A stretch of DNA of 16,953 bases. It comes from Planctomycetota bacterium. GTDB lineage: Bacteria; Planctomycetota; PUPC01; JACPCR01. This document shows, piece by piece, positions 1 to 6,927 of this stretch (positions within the stretch are counted from its first letter, which is position 1; every line of letters begins with the position of its first letter). Both the position numbers and the translations under genes were made by a program. The notes below the pieces were generated by a model, which saw nothing but the letters and a program-made list of their open reading frames with translations, was not told the origin of the DNA and made no database searches. The stretch covers positions 1 to 16,953 of the forward strand of contig JASLXP010000819.1 of assembly GCA_030740295.1 (NCBI GenBank), read 5' to 3'.

Positions 1-789
1 ATGTGTAAAGGAGCCGGTCACTCGCATGTGAATGAACTCCATGTGCGGAATCGGATCACCGTCATCGTCCAGTTGTTTGGCCGGTTTCTTATATCTCTCG
101 AGCCAGCGCTCCTCGGTACTGGCCGACGTACCATCGGCACAGGCAGGCACGGATGCAAAAACCACACCTGCTTCCGCAAGCCTGTCCAGATGCACAGAGC
201 CTGTCTCCAGGATGGCGGATTTTTCCAGACCGCGAGGGCGCGTAACGTCTTTGGTGCTGAAGACCATTTCGTTCCCGAAGTACATCCCTTGACTGGTGCC
301 GGAAATGGGGCATCTCCAGGTCTCATGAAGTCCCCTTTCATTTACCAGGTTCGCCGCCCCACTGTCATTAATCACATAATCAGGTGTTGTGTACAGGTAT
401 CCATCTCGCGATTCGGCATCCATCAGTTTGTCCAGGATTTGCTGCCAGGACAATGAAAAATCAGGATGAATAGCTATGTTACTTCTGAAAGTGCCATTCT
501 TATACCAGCGAGGCGGGGCAGGCAATCCGGGGCCTGGAATTGGTTCACCTGCGGATGTCTTTTCTCTGCCCTGCGGCAGAAAATTATTATTTTGTGTCAG
601 ATAGATGCCCATTGCCGTACCGACATTCTTGAGGTTGTTCTTGCAAATCTTGTCTTTGGCAATTTTCTGGACCTCGATGATGGCCGGTACCAGCAACCCG
701 GCGAGGATGGAGATAATGAAGGCTACGACGAGGATTTCTATAAGAGTAAATCCTTGAAGGCGTTTGGTCGGCTTTTGGGGAACAGGCAT
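1..789 (-). CDS. Type IV pilin-like (pseudopilin) protein, C-terminus cut by window edge
   Basis: The frame is open from an ATG at 789 down to base 1 with no stop, so at least 263 residues are present and the C-terminus is missing. Residues 1-12 form a short basic leader (MPVPQKPTKRLQ). GFTLIEILVV follows, with Gly13 at -1, Phe14 at +1 and Glu18 at +5: the complete prepilin peptidase and N-methylation signature. A hydrophobic helix runs to about residue 35. The next part (CKNNLKNVGTAMGIYL) resembles the region after the helix in type II secretion-like pseudopilins of planctomycetes and their relatives. The remainder is a soluble domain I cannot place. An AAGGAG ribosome site lies 5 nt before the ATG (complement of 795-800), which fixes the start. 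The gene is divergent from the dcw cluster and has its own promoter. It is probably an exported pseudopilin or surface filament subunit; the exact role is unknown. Confidence 0.88.
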   Translation of the reverse strand, partial: MPVPQKPTKRLQGFTLIEILVVAFIISILAGLLVPAIIEVQKIAKDKICKNNLKNVGTAMGIYLTQNNNFLPQGREKTSAGEPIPGPGLPAPPRWYKNGTFRSNIAIHPDFSLSWQQILDKLMDAESRDGYLYTTPDYVINDSGAANLVNERGLHETWRCPISGTSQGMYFGNEMVFSTKDVTRPRGLEKSAILETGSVHLDRLAEAGVVFASVPACADGTSASTEERWLERYKKPAKQLDDDGDPIPHMEFIHMRVTGSFTH

Positions 790-1336
790 TAAGACTCCTT
801 CGGCTCAGGGAATGCCGGAATGTGCTAGCGGCAATGCGCAATCCTGCTTCAAGCATGCAGGTTTTGCGTTTTACAACGCGTCTAGTTGATTTCTTGAGAC
901 ATTAGCCATCTACTCCCATTCCCAAAGGCTTACGTGTCTGATACAGACAAGCTCAACGTCTCAATTTGCAAATTATAGCATTATCACTCGGATGGTCAAC
1001 GATTGATTTGGGTGGATTTCTGAGTTGTCGGTCGAGTCAGACAGTCAATTAGCCCGCCTTTCAATCTGCGCTGGCACTTCCCCCACATCCTACCACCTTT
1101 TCGTCAGCGATACTCGCACTTTGTAGCCAGCAGCTATCTGCTTTCCACATAATGGGTAAAACGGAAGCAAGATGCCCCGGAACTGGTTTCAGGGCTGATT
1201 CGGCAACCTTGGCCAGGACGTCAATTTTCAGCCAAATCCACCAAACATTTGTGCGCCATGCATATTGGACTGATGAAAAACTGGGATGGATTCTGTTTAA
1301 ATCTTTAGCACATAATGATTTTTTGTGCATTTTCTG
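790..1336. other. Intergenic region between divergent pseudopilin and dcw cluster
   Basis: I find no convincing gene here. The stretch holds the pseudopilin promoter and 5' leader (about 790-999). The leader contains two small hairpins: CCTGC/GCAGG at 843-861 and GCGTT/AACGC at 866-879. From about 1000 to 1336 I see no recognisable RNA gene, terminator or repeat array. A 95-codon minus-strand reading frame at 1061-1348 lacks any recognisable domain and runs into the mraZ promoter, so I do not call it. Confidence 0.6.
972..999 (-). promoter_or_regulatory. Sigma70-like promoter for the pseudopilin gene
   Basis: On the minus strand TTGACC (999-994) is followed after 16 nt by a perfect TATAAT (977-972). 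This gives a start near 965 and a leader of about 175 nt. A perfect 12-bp palindrome, AATTTGCAAATT (963-974), overlaps the -10 and start. A second dyad, TGTCTG-ATA-CAGACA (935-949), lies just inside the transcript. Either could be an operator; that is inference. Confidence 0.65.
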
Positions 1337-1364
1337 TTGACGCACCACTCCAATTCAGTAGTAT
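1337..1364 (+). promoter_or_regulatory. Candidate dcw operon promoter (Pmra-like)
   Basis: TTGACG (1337-1342) and TAGTAT (1359-1364) are separated by 16 nt, placing the start near 1371, exactly where the GTGGG repeats begin. The -35 matches 5 of 6 bases and the -10 matches 4 of 6. Position upstream of mraZ and the adjoining repeats support it. The spacing of promoter and boxes would suit repression by MraZ bound just downstream of the start. Confidence 0.5.
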
Positions 1365-1370
1365 TCCGTC

Positions 1371-1428
1371 GTGGGGGGAAATGGCAGAAAGTGGAGCGTG
1401 TATTACTTGAGGTGGGGAATTGTGGGGA
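1371..1428 (+). promoter_or_regulatory. MraZ-box-like repeats in the mraZ leader
   Basis: GTGGGG-type units recur on the same DNA face. The first group is GTGGGGG at 1371, a degenerate ATGGCAG at 1381 and GTGGAGC at 1391. The second group is two identical copies of GTGGGGAATT in tandem from 1412 to 1431. The 10-bp period, the G-rich core and the place just upstream of mraZ match the known MraZ operator of E. coli (TGGGN direct repeats separated by 5 bp). Direct observation supports the repeats; binding by MraZ is inferred from family knowledge. Confidence 0.7.
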
Positions 1429-1453
1429 ATTTCATCCGAAGATGGATTTCTGA

Positions 1454-1921
1454 ATGTTTGCCGGGAAGTATGAACATACTCTGGACAAGAAAGGCAGATT
1501 AATCATCCCCTCCAAGCTCAGACAGGTGGTTGTAAGGGAAGACCCCGAAATCCTCGGTTTCTGGGCAACGGTCGGGGTCGATACATGCCTGTATATGTAC
1601 AGCCCGAATGGCTGGAAAAAAATTATTGAGCACTTCGCGTTCGACGACAACCCCTTCCAAAGCGAATCATCACGACAGATTGAACGGTGGTTTTTCAGCA
1701 ATGCGCAGTTCCTTGAAGTGGACAAGACCGGCCGCGTCAACATGCCCACCCAACTGCTCGGCAAAGCCCAGATATCGGACAAAGTCATCCTGGCTGGTGT
1801 CAACAAGCGAGTTGAAGTCTGGTCACCTGCTCTCTGGGGAGAGCAGGCTGAGGATGCAGACAGCTTCAGAGATTTCGTTGAAGCAGATCAGTCCAAGCCC
1901 AGCCGTGGCTCGACTGATTGA
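1454..1921 (+). CDS. mraZ: MraZ, transcriptional regulator of the dcw cluster
   Basis: The 155-residue product is close to the usual length of about 150. It has two tandem SpoVT/AbrB-like half-domains, each with the family DxxxR motif: DKKGR at residues 11-15 and DKTGR at 90-94. Both are followed by the expected hydrophobic I/V-P stretch (LIIPSKLR, VNMPTQLL). MraZ forms ring-shaped oligomers that bind repeated G-rich boxes and usually repress its own operon; such boxes lie just upstream. The ribosome site is weak (GATGGA at 1441-1446, 7 nt before the ATG), so low translation would be expected. The C-terminal tail (about residues 128-155) is acidic, then polar, with no known motif. It is the first gene of the cluster, 30 bp before rsmH, as in most bacteria. 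Confidence 0.95.
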   Translation: MFAGKYEHTLDKKGRLIIPSKLRQVVVREDPEILGFWATVGVDTCLYMYSPNGWKKIIEHFAFDDNPFQSESSRQIERWFFSNAQFLEVDKTGRVNMPTQLLGKAQISDKVILAGVNKRVEVWSPALWGEQAEDADSFRDFVEADQSKPSRGSTD

Positions 1922-1939
1922 TCTCTGCTCTTTGAAAAC

Positions 1940-1946
1940 AAGGTGG
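1940..1946 (+). promoter_or_regulatory. Ribosome binding site that decides the rsmH start
   Basis: AAGGTGG ends 5 nt before the ATG at 1952. The upstream in-frame GTG at 1943 lies inside this Shine-Dalgarno sequence and is therefore an unlikely start. Confidence 0.7.
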
Positions 1947-1951
1947 TTCAG

Positions 1952-2851
1952 ATGAATGAACCGATTTTGCACCATCCTGTCATGCTGGAAGAGGTATTGA
2001 ATTTCCTCGAGCCTGCACCGGGAGCTGTATACGTTGACGCTACTCTGGGGGGCGCTTCCTACTCGAGAGCCATCCTCGAAAAGACCAATGGCCGCGCCAC
2101 AGTCGTTGGGCTGGACAGGGACCTCGAGGCTATTGAGGCAGCGTCGCAGAGGTTATCGGAATACGAAACCTTCCACGCGATTCACACCGAGTTCAGCGAC
2201 CTGACCAACGTGCTTCATTCACTGGGCCTGGAAATGATCGACGGTCTGGTCGCTGACCTGGGCGTCTCATCGCCTCAATTCGACCGGCCTGAGCGAGGCT
2301 TCAGTCTGAGGCATGACGGGGATATCGACATGAGAATGGACGCCACTCAGAAAACGACGGCCGCCGACATAGTAAATTATGAGAAACAGGAAGAGCTGGC
2401 CAGAATCCTCTGGGAATACGGCGAAGAACGCTTCTCGCGCCGCCTTGCAAGAAGGATTGTTGATCGGCGGAAGACAAAGAAATTTACGAGCACGGTTGAG
2501 TTAGCGGATTTCATCGCCGCGACCATACCGGGCAAGCGGGGCCACATTCACCCCGCCACCAGAACTTTCCAGGCTCTCCGGATCGCGACCAACAACGAGT
2601 TGGCCGAGTTGGAGTGCCTCTGCAACCAGGCAGAACAAACGGTGAAACCGTCCGGAGTGTTCATATGTGTCAGCTTTCATTCACTGGAAGACCGACTTGT
2701 TAAACAGGCTCATCGACAGAGAAACCAGGACGGAAAGCCGCTCTGGGAGCTGCTGACTCGCCGTCCTGCCACGCCGTCCGCTGACGAAAAATCAGTCAAC
2801 CCACGAAGCCGCAGCGCGAAGCTCCGCGCTGCCAGAAGATTAGGACCATGA
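1952..2851 (+). CDS. rsmH: RsmH, 16S rRNA (cytosine-1402 N4) methyltransferase
   Basis: RsmH (MraW) uses S-adenosylmethionine to methylate N4 of C1402 in 16S rRNA, in the decoding centre of the small subunit. The protein has 299 residues from the chosen ATG. It shows the family landmarks in order: HHPVMLEEVL near the N-terminus, the SAM-binding DATLGGASYSRAIL (29-42), GLDRD, VADLGVSSPQFDRPERGFSL with DMRMD after it, HPATRTFQALRI, and FHSLEDRLVK near the C-terminus. The basic tail (SRSRSAKLRAARR) is also typical. The start at 1952 is preferred over a GTG at 1943 because of the ribosome site. The stop overlaps the next gene by 4 bp (ATGA, 2848-2851), implying coupled translation. Confidence 0.96.
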   Translation: MNEPILHHPVMLEEVLNFLEPAPGAVYVDATLGGASYSRAILEKTNGRATVVGLDRDLEAIEAASQRLSEYETFHAIHTEFSDLTNVLHSLGLEMIDGLVADLGVSSPQFDRPERGFSLRHDGDIDMRMDATQKTTAADIVNYEKQEELARILWEYGEERFSRRLARRIVDRRKTKKFTSTVELADFIAATIPGKRGHIHPATRTFQALRIATNNELAELECLCNQAEQTVKPSGVFICVSFHSLEDRLVKQAHRQRNQDGKPLWELLTRRPATPSADEKSVNPRSRSAKLRAARRLGP

Positions 2852-3114
2852 TTCGAGTTGTTTTTGTTTTACAGATTCTTGCCGCCCTTTCCCTTGGGTG
2901 CCAGGCGATTGCGCTCAGGGGCGAAGTCTGGCGTAACGGCCATGAGCTCGCCCAGTTCATTGAGCGCGAGGTCGAGCTTCGTGCTGCACATCAGGAGCTC
3001 GAGCTGATTCTCTCCGAAGAAAGCATGCCCAGCCGTCTCCGTGACCGGGCAACTCGAATGAACATTCCCTTGGAAAGCGAACCAGCAGACCAGCAGGTTG
3101 AGAGCAACCTGTGA
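2848..3114 (+). CDS. ftsL: FtsL-like small bitopic division protein
   Basis: This 88-residue protein has a hydrophobic segment at about residues 4-22. A charged helical stretch follows, likely a coiled coil (GHELAQFIEREVELRAAH and on), ending in RDRATRMNIPLE. A similar RA...G/N-hydrophobic motif closes many FtsL proteins. Size, topology and position between rsmH and ftsI all fit FtsL, which with FtsB and FtsQ activates the septal synthase FtsW-FtsI. FtsL proteins are poorly conserved, so the call rests mainly on architecture and context. It starts within the rsmH stop (ATGA overlap). The last 18 coding bases form a perfect 7-bp hairpin with an AGAG loop (3094-3111) directly before the TGA stop, and an unusually long non-coding gap follows before ftsI. 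Confidence 0.8.
   Translation: MIRVVFVLQILAALSLGCQAIALRGEVWRNGHELAQFIEREVELRAAHQELELILSEESMPSRLRDRATRMNIPLESEPADQQVESNL
3094..3111 (+). repeat. Perfect hairpin at the end of ftsL
   Basis: CAGGTTG-AGAG-CAACCTG forms a 7-bp stem with a 4-nt loop immediately before the TGA stop at 3112. No T-run follows, so it is not a standard intrinsic terminator. It may protect a processed 3' end or belong to the structured segment that begins here. Confidence 0.5.
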
Positions 3115-3509
3115 TCTCGCCTTCAACGGTTCATTGAAAACTTCTGCACTCCACCGACCCCCTGTCGTGTGGAAGTGCTTAAGAATGTGTGTTGGGTGAA
3201 CCCAGCGAATCGACGGCTTTGCAGGCGTCGAACTAAGCCAAGCATCAGTCCGAAAGGGGCTCGCGTGATTGAGCAGAGAGATTTTCACGTCGAGGCGGGC
3301 TGGTGTGAAGTTCCGGCCAGGCGCCATGCGTCAGGCTGTTGATTCGCTGGTCACCTTTTAATGCACCCTCTCGCCTGACCCACCAGTTCCGCCTCTTCTG
3401 CGCGTAAGGGGCGGCCCAGGAATGACCGCCACTATCAGATCTCAACAGCCCCATGGGCTGGAGCGTTTCGCAAGACGCGACGCTCCGCACTTTTATCGGT
3501 GGACTCGCC
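3115..3509 (+). other. Non-coding, hairpin-rich gap between ftsL and ftsI; candidate structured RNA or leader
   Basis: These 395 bp hold no plausible gene but several strong inverted repeats, readable as + strand RNA. 3146-3178: 13 pairs (GCACT/AGTGC, CCAC/GTGG, CGAC/GTCG) with two single-base bulges and loop CCCCT. 3191-3206: GTTGGG-TGAA-CCCAGC. 3210-3231: TCGACG/CGTCGA. 3247-3261: AGTCC-GAAA-GGGGCT with a GNRA loop. 3298-3318: GGCTGG/CCGGCC. 3330-3336 with 3373-3379: GTCAGGC/GCCTGAC. 3389-3414: CCGCCTCTT/AAGGGGCGG, 9 pairs. 3446-3460: CAGCCC/GGGCTG. 3460-3486: GGAGCG-TT-TCGC/GCGA-CGCTCC, 10 pairs. No T-runs follow. I compared it by eye with RNase P RNA, tmRNA, SRP RNA, tRNA and the common riboswitch cores, and found no match. 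It could be a regulatory leader for ftsI, an independent small RNA, or a processing and pausing region. Confidence 0.45.
3498..3503 (+). promoter_or_regulatory. Ribosome binding site that decides the ftsI start
   Basis: GGTGGA lies 6 nt before the ATG at 3510. The upstream in-frame ATG at 3453 has no Shine-Dalgarno sequence and sits in a hairpin loop (3446-3460), so 3510 is preferred. Confidence 0.5.
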
Positions 3510-5372
3510 ATGCCCGGTCAGGAATCAGGTATTCAGTCTCAAGCAGTCTCGCGTACCGGCGCCCTGCTGATGGCGGTGCTTTCAGTGGGCGTCCTGATGG
3601 TCGTCGGCCGTACGGTCCGCTTGCAGTATTATCCTCAGCGGCGCCTTTCAGCTATGGCGTTTCGCCAGCACGATCGCCTCATAAAGAAGCGTGCCTATCG
3701 GGGGTCGATTTTCGATAGAAACAGACGCGTGCTGGTCAGTTCAGTAAATGCCTACTCCGTTTTTATCGATCCCGCCGCGCTGAGACGACCTGAAGAACCA
3801 CGGCTGTCAGATGCAGACAAACTCGACCGGCTCGAGTCCCTCTCCCGCGCGCTCGCGATTGCTCTTGAAATCGAATTCTCAGAACTGTGGGATCGCGTTC
3901 GAACGCGGGGTCACACACGTTTCATCTGGGTAGCGAGAAGGCTCGATACAGACAGAGAGCTCAGATTGCGATCCCTGATGGAGAACGGAGGAACTGCAGA
4001 AGATTATCGGGGTGCCTTCTTTACGACCGAACCCAAGCGTGAATATCCGCTAGGGTCACTTGCGGGACAGGTGCTTGGCGCCATTGGCAATCATGGAGAG
4101 GGCATGAGCGGCATCGAATCCAGTTGGGAGGCCGAGCTCGGCGGCGCCAACGGATTTCAATCCGTGAAGAGTGATGTTCGCAATCGCAGAACTGCTTTGC
4201 CCGATCTCGACTACGTTCCTTCCCGTGCCGGCCGCAATGTCCATCTGACGATTGATGCCAACGTGCAGGAAATCGTGGAAAGGGAGCTTGAACGACTTTA
4301 TGAAGATTCCCAGCCGATTAGCACATTCGGCATCGTCACCGATCCCAATACCGGCGACATCCTCGCGCTGGCGGCCGCGCCCTCCTTCGATCCGGATAAG
4401 TGGGAAAACTATCGGTGGGGTGAAAGACAGCAACTGCGTACTGCGCGCCCGGTGACTGACTGCTACGAAGTCGGTTCCGTCATCAAGCCAATCGTCGCCG
4501 CATCTGCCGTTTACGCGGGCCTGCTCAATCTGAATACCCCCATTCACTGCGGCAACGGCGTCGTCAGAACCGATGACGGTGTCACCCACCATGATCATCA
4601 TCCCTACGGCTCTCTCACCGTGACGAAAGTCCTGGCCAAGTCCTCCAACATTGGCGCCTACCGAATCATGAAAGCCTTGGGCCGAAGACGGCTCAACAAT
4701 TACTTCTCAGACTTCGGTTTCGGAAGAAAAACCGGGGTCACTTTCCCAGGCGAATCGGCAGGGAAACTCTGGACAGTTGATGAATGGAAAGATAAGAAAA
4801 TCAGCTCGTGGAATCTTGCCATCGGCTACGGCACCGCAATCAGTCCCCTTCAACTGGCGATGGCATATGGCGTCATCGCCAATGGCGGAAACCTCATGAC
4901 GCCGAGGCTGGTCACGCGTGTAGAAAATGAAAACGGTGATGGGGTGCAGGATTACCCGGTCAACGTAACGCGAAGAGTGATCGGCCGGACCATCTCGAAG
5001 CGAATGCGCGAGGCTCTGGAAACTGTCGTGCGTAAAGGTGCCACCGGGCGCAGAGCCATGGTCGAAGGATACCGGCTCGCGGGCAAGACCGGCACTGCGG
5101 AAAAACTTCTTCCCGTGAGAGATGAAAGTGGCAACCTCGTTCGGAACAGGCAAGGCAGAACAGTCCACAAATACGCCAAGGATAAACACGTGGCCAGCTT
5201 CGTCGGTTTCGCGCCGGTCGATGCGCCACGATTACTTGTCTACGTGGGCGTCGATCAGCCCACTGGAGACCTTCAGTTCGGCGGCCAGGTCGCTGCCCCG
5301 GCGGTCAGAAACATCTTCATAGAGCTCTTCGAGTACTACCACATCAAGCCTGACAGGGAGACCGCGCATTGA
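3510..5372 (+). CDS. ftsI: FtsI, septal peptidoglycan transpeptidase (class B penicillin-binding protein)
   Basis: FtsI cross-links septal peptidoglycan in the periplasm as partner of FtsW. From the chosen ATG it has 620 residues. A short cytoplasmic tail leads to one membrane helix (about 15-35; TGALLMAVLSVGVLMVVG). A dimerisation/pedestal domain follows, starting with the typical RGSIFDRNRRVL. The transpeptidase domain has all three active-site motifs: S323-V-I-K, S378-S-N, and K526-T-G in AGKTGTAEK. There is no C-terminal PASTA domain, so it resembles Gram-negative FtsI rather than sporulation SpoVD. An alternative ATG at 3453 would add 19 residues but lacks a ribosome site. The stop is shared with the TTG start of murE (5369-5372). 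It is the first gene after the hairpin-rich gap, so its expression may be set separately from mraZ-rsmH-ftsL. Confidence 0.95.
   Translation: MPGQESGIQSQAVSRTGALLMAVLSVGVLMVVGRTVRLQYYPQRRLSAMAFRQHDRLIKKRAYRGSIFDRNRRVLVSSVNAYSVFIDPAALRRPEEPRLSDADKLDRLESLSRALAIALEIEFSELWDRVRTRGHTRFIWVARRLDTDRELRLRSLMENGGTAEDYRGAFFTTEPKREYPLGSLAGQVLGAIGNHGEGMSGIESSWEAELGGANGFQSVKSDVRNRRTALPDLDYVPSRAGRNVHLTIDANVQEIVERELERLYEDSQPISTFGIVTDPNTGDILALAAAPSFDPDKWENYRWGERQQLRTARPVTDCYEVGSVIKPIVAASAVYAGLLNLNTPIHCGNGVVRTDDGVTHHDHHPYGSLTVTKVLAKSSNIGAYRIMKALGRRRLNNYFSDFGFGRKTGVTFPGESAGKLWTVDEWKDKKISSWNLAIGYGTAISPLQLAMAYGVIANGGNLMTPRLVTRVENENGDGVQDYPVNVTRRVIGRTISKRMREALETVVRKGATGRRAMVEGYRLAGKTGTAEKLLPVRDESGNLVRNRQGRTVHKYAKDKHVASFVGFAPVDAPRLLVYVGVDQPTGDLQFGGQVAAPAVRNIFIELFEYYHIKPDRETAH
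5355..5360 (+). promoter_or_regulatory. Ribosome binding site supporting a TTG start for murE
   Basis: AGGGAG lies 8 nt before the TTG at 5369. No ATG or GTG occurs in that frame near the conserved N-terminus, so the rare TTG start is well supported. Confidence 0.65.
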
Positions 5373-6814
5373 AATTAGACGAACTGTTTCGCACCAACGG
5401 TGATCACAAAGAATGGGCCTCCACAGATATAAGAGGTCTCTGTTACGACTCTCGCCGCGCTGAGCCCGGCTTCGCATTCTTTGCTATCTCCGGCACTGCG
5501 GACGATGGACATCGTTACATTGAGGACGCGATGGAACGGGGCGCGTGCGCATTAATCGTAGAGCGGCGATTGGATCTGAAGACAGATATCCCACAACTTG
5601 TAGTGGCCAACGCAAGGCGAGCATTGGCGAATGCCGCACGCAAATTCTACTGCGATCCTTCTTTCGAAATGACCGTCGCCGCGGTGACTGGCACGAACGG
5701 CAAGACCAGTATTGTCTATCTCAGCCGGCACATTCTCTCCCACTCAGGAATTCAGTCAGGGCTGATGAGTACGGTGATGGTGGATGATGGCAAACGGAAA
5801 GAAACAGCTACACACACCACCCCCGAGAGCCTCGAGATTCAGAGCCTTCTCTCAGAAATGCGGAGAAACGGGCTGACCCATGCGCTCATGGAAGCATCCA
5901 GCCACGCGCTGGACCAAGGGCGCCTTGCAGGGCTCAAACTGGCCTCCGGTGTTTTCACCAATCTGACACCCGACCACCTGGATTATCATCGGGACATGTC
6001 ACATTACCTGGCCAGCAAGGCCAGGCTTTTCGAGATGCTGCACGGGGACGCGTTCGCAGTTCTCAATCGAGAGGATCCGGTTTCATTGAAGCTGGCCTCG
6101 CGCAGCCTCGCTCGGCCCCTCTGGTTTGGGATGGGAGAAAAAGTCGACGTTCATGCCGCCGTCCATGACTGTTCCTCGGAAGGCACTCGACTGACCCTGA
6201 CCGCACCTGACGGCTCCGCCGAGATCTTCACCAGCCTCGTCGGCCTCCACAACGTGGAGAACATCCTCGCTGCCACAGCAAACGCCCATGCCCTGGGCAT
6301 TCCGTTCGACATCGTCTGCGCGGCCATTGAAAGCTTCAGCGGCACCCCGGGCCGATTGCAGCGCGTGGAGTGTGGTCAACCGTTCACGGTACTGATCGAC
6401 TATGCGCACACACAGGACGCGCTTGAAAAAGTTCTGCAGGCACTCGTCTCTCTCCGCGGCGATGGCCGGCTTCTGCTTGTCTTCGGATGCGGCGGTGACC
6501 GCGACAAGAGCAAACGTCCTCAGATGGGCAAGGCCGCGTCCCGCTACGCGGATGAATTCTGGGTCACTTCAGACAACCCGCGCTCGGAAGATCCGAAAGC
6601 CATCATCGATGACATTCTGACTGGCATTAACGGAACGCCCTGTCACGTCGAAGCCGATCGCCGCGCAGCCATACAAGACGCCATCAAACACGCTGCCCCC
6701 AGCGACATCGTCCTCATCGCCGGCAAAGGCCACGAAGACTACCAGATCATCGGCAACGAAAAATTTCACTTCGACGACGCCGAAGAAGCAGCATCTGTGC
6801 TCAGTTCGCAGTAA
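5369..6814 (+). CDS. murE: MurE, UDP-MurNAc-tripeptide synthetase, probably meso-diaminopimelate-adding
   Basis: MurE is a cytoplasmic ATP-dependent ligase that adds the third stem residue to UDP-MurNAc-L-Ala-D-Glu. The protein has 481 residues and a Mur ligase layout. An N-terminal domain with YDSRR and PGFAFFAI binds UDP-MurNAc. The P-loop GTNGKTS is at 108-114. HTTPE and SSHALDQGRL follow, then TNLTPDHLDYH with the likely carbamylated lysine in LASKARLF (K217). DYAHTQDALEKVL opens the C-terminal domain. The motif DNPR at 402-405 is the known marker for meso-diaminopimelate specificity, as opposed to lysine-adding enzymes. Translation starts at TTG inside the ftsI stop (TTGA overlap). A 113-bp gap separates it from murF, the only break before the tight murF-murB block. 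Confidence 0.96.
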   Translation: MKLDELFRTNGDHKEWASTDIRGLCYDSRRAEPGFAFFAISGTADDGHRYIEDAMERGACALIVERRLDLKTDIPQLVVANARRALANAARKFYCDPSFEMTVAAVTGTNGKTSIVYLSRHILSHSGIQSGLMSTVMVDDGKRKETATHTTPESLEIQSLLSEMRRNGLTHALMEASSHALDQGRLAGLKLASGVFTNLTPDHLDYHRDMSHYLASKARLFEMLHGDAFAVLNREDPVSLKLASRSLARPLWFGMGEKVDVHAAVHDCSSEGTRLTLTAPDGSAEIFTSLVGLHNVENILAATANAHALGIPFDIVCAAIESFSGTPGRLQRVECGQPFTVLIDYAHTQDALEKVLQALVSLRGDGRLLLVFGCGGDRDKSKRPQMGKAASRYADEFWVTSDNPRSEDPKAIIDDILTGINGTPCHVEADRRAAIQDAIKHAAPSDIVLIAGKGHEDYQIIGNEKFHFDDAEEAASVLSSQ

Positions 6815-6917
6815 CCCGCTGAATTTCGTTCTTCCCTTCACTTTTTAATTGAAGCAAAACACGAAGCACGGTTTGATTCACGACTGATTGGGAAGTTGGT
6901 TTTCACCGTGCAATTTC

Positions 6918-6922
6918 GGAGG
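6918..6922 (+). promoter_or_regulatory. Ribosome binding site that decides the murF start
   Basis: GGAGG ends 5 nt before the ATG at 6928. A GTG at 6922 overlaps it and an ATG at 6925 is only 2 nt away, so 6928 is the best start. A 7-bp inverted repeat (GCACGGT 6866-6872, ACCGTGC 6905-6911) ends just before the site. Confidence 0.65.
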
Positions 6923-6927
6923 TGATG

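Noticed and set aside
1..456. 151-codon + strand frame at the left edge
   Set aside because: It is the complement of the pseudopilin gene, whose minus-strand frame has the prepilin signature, ribosome site and promoter.
1061..1348. 95-codon minus-strand frame upstream of mraZ
   Set aside because: No recognisable domain, composition rich in Trp, Cys and Ser, no clear ribosome site, and it overlaps the dcw promoter.
3115..3342. Frame stays open for 75 codons after the ftsL stop, suggesting readthrough or a longer FtsL
   Set aside because: The translation is rich in Arg, Cys and Pro with no hydrophobic or helical pattern, and the strong hairpins explain the sequence better. FtsL is already complete at 88 residues.
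3115..3509. Identity of the structured gap as RNase P RNA, tmRNA, SRP RNA or a tRNA
   Set aside because: The words GAATCGACGG near 3206-3215 recall tmRNA, but no matching 3' acceptor, T-loop or tag frame exists. The conserved cores of RNase P and SRP RNA are absent.
6849..6877. Possible internal promoter before murF (TTGAAG, 17 nt, TTTGAT)
   Set aside because: Only four of six bases match in each box and the context gives no other support. The murE-murF gap could still hold a weak promoter.
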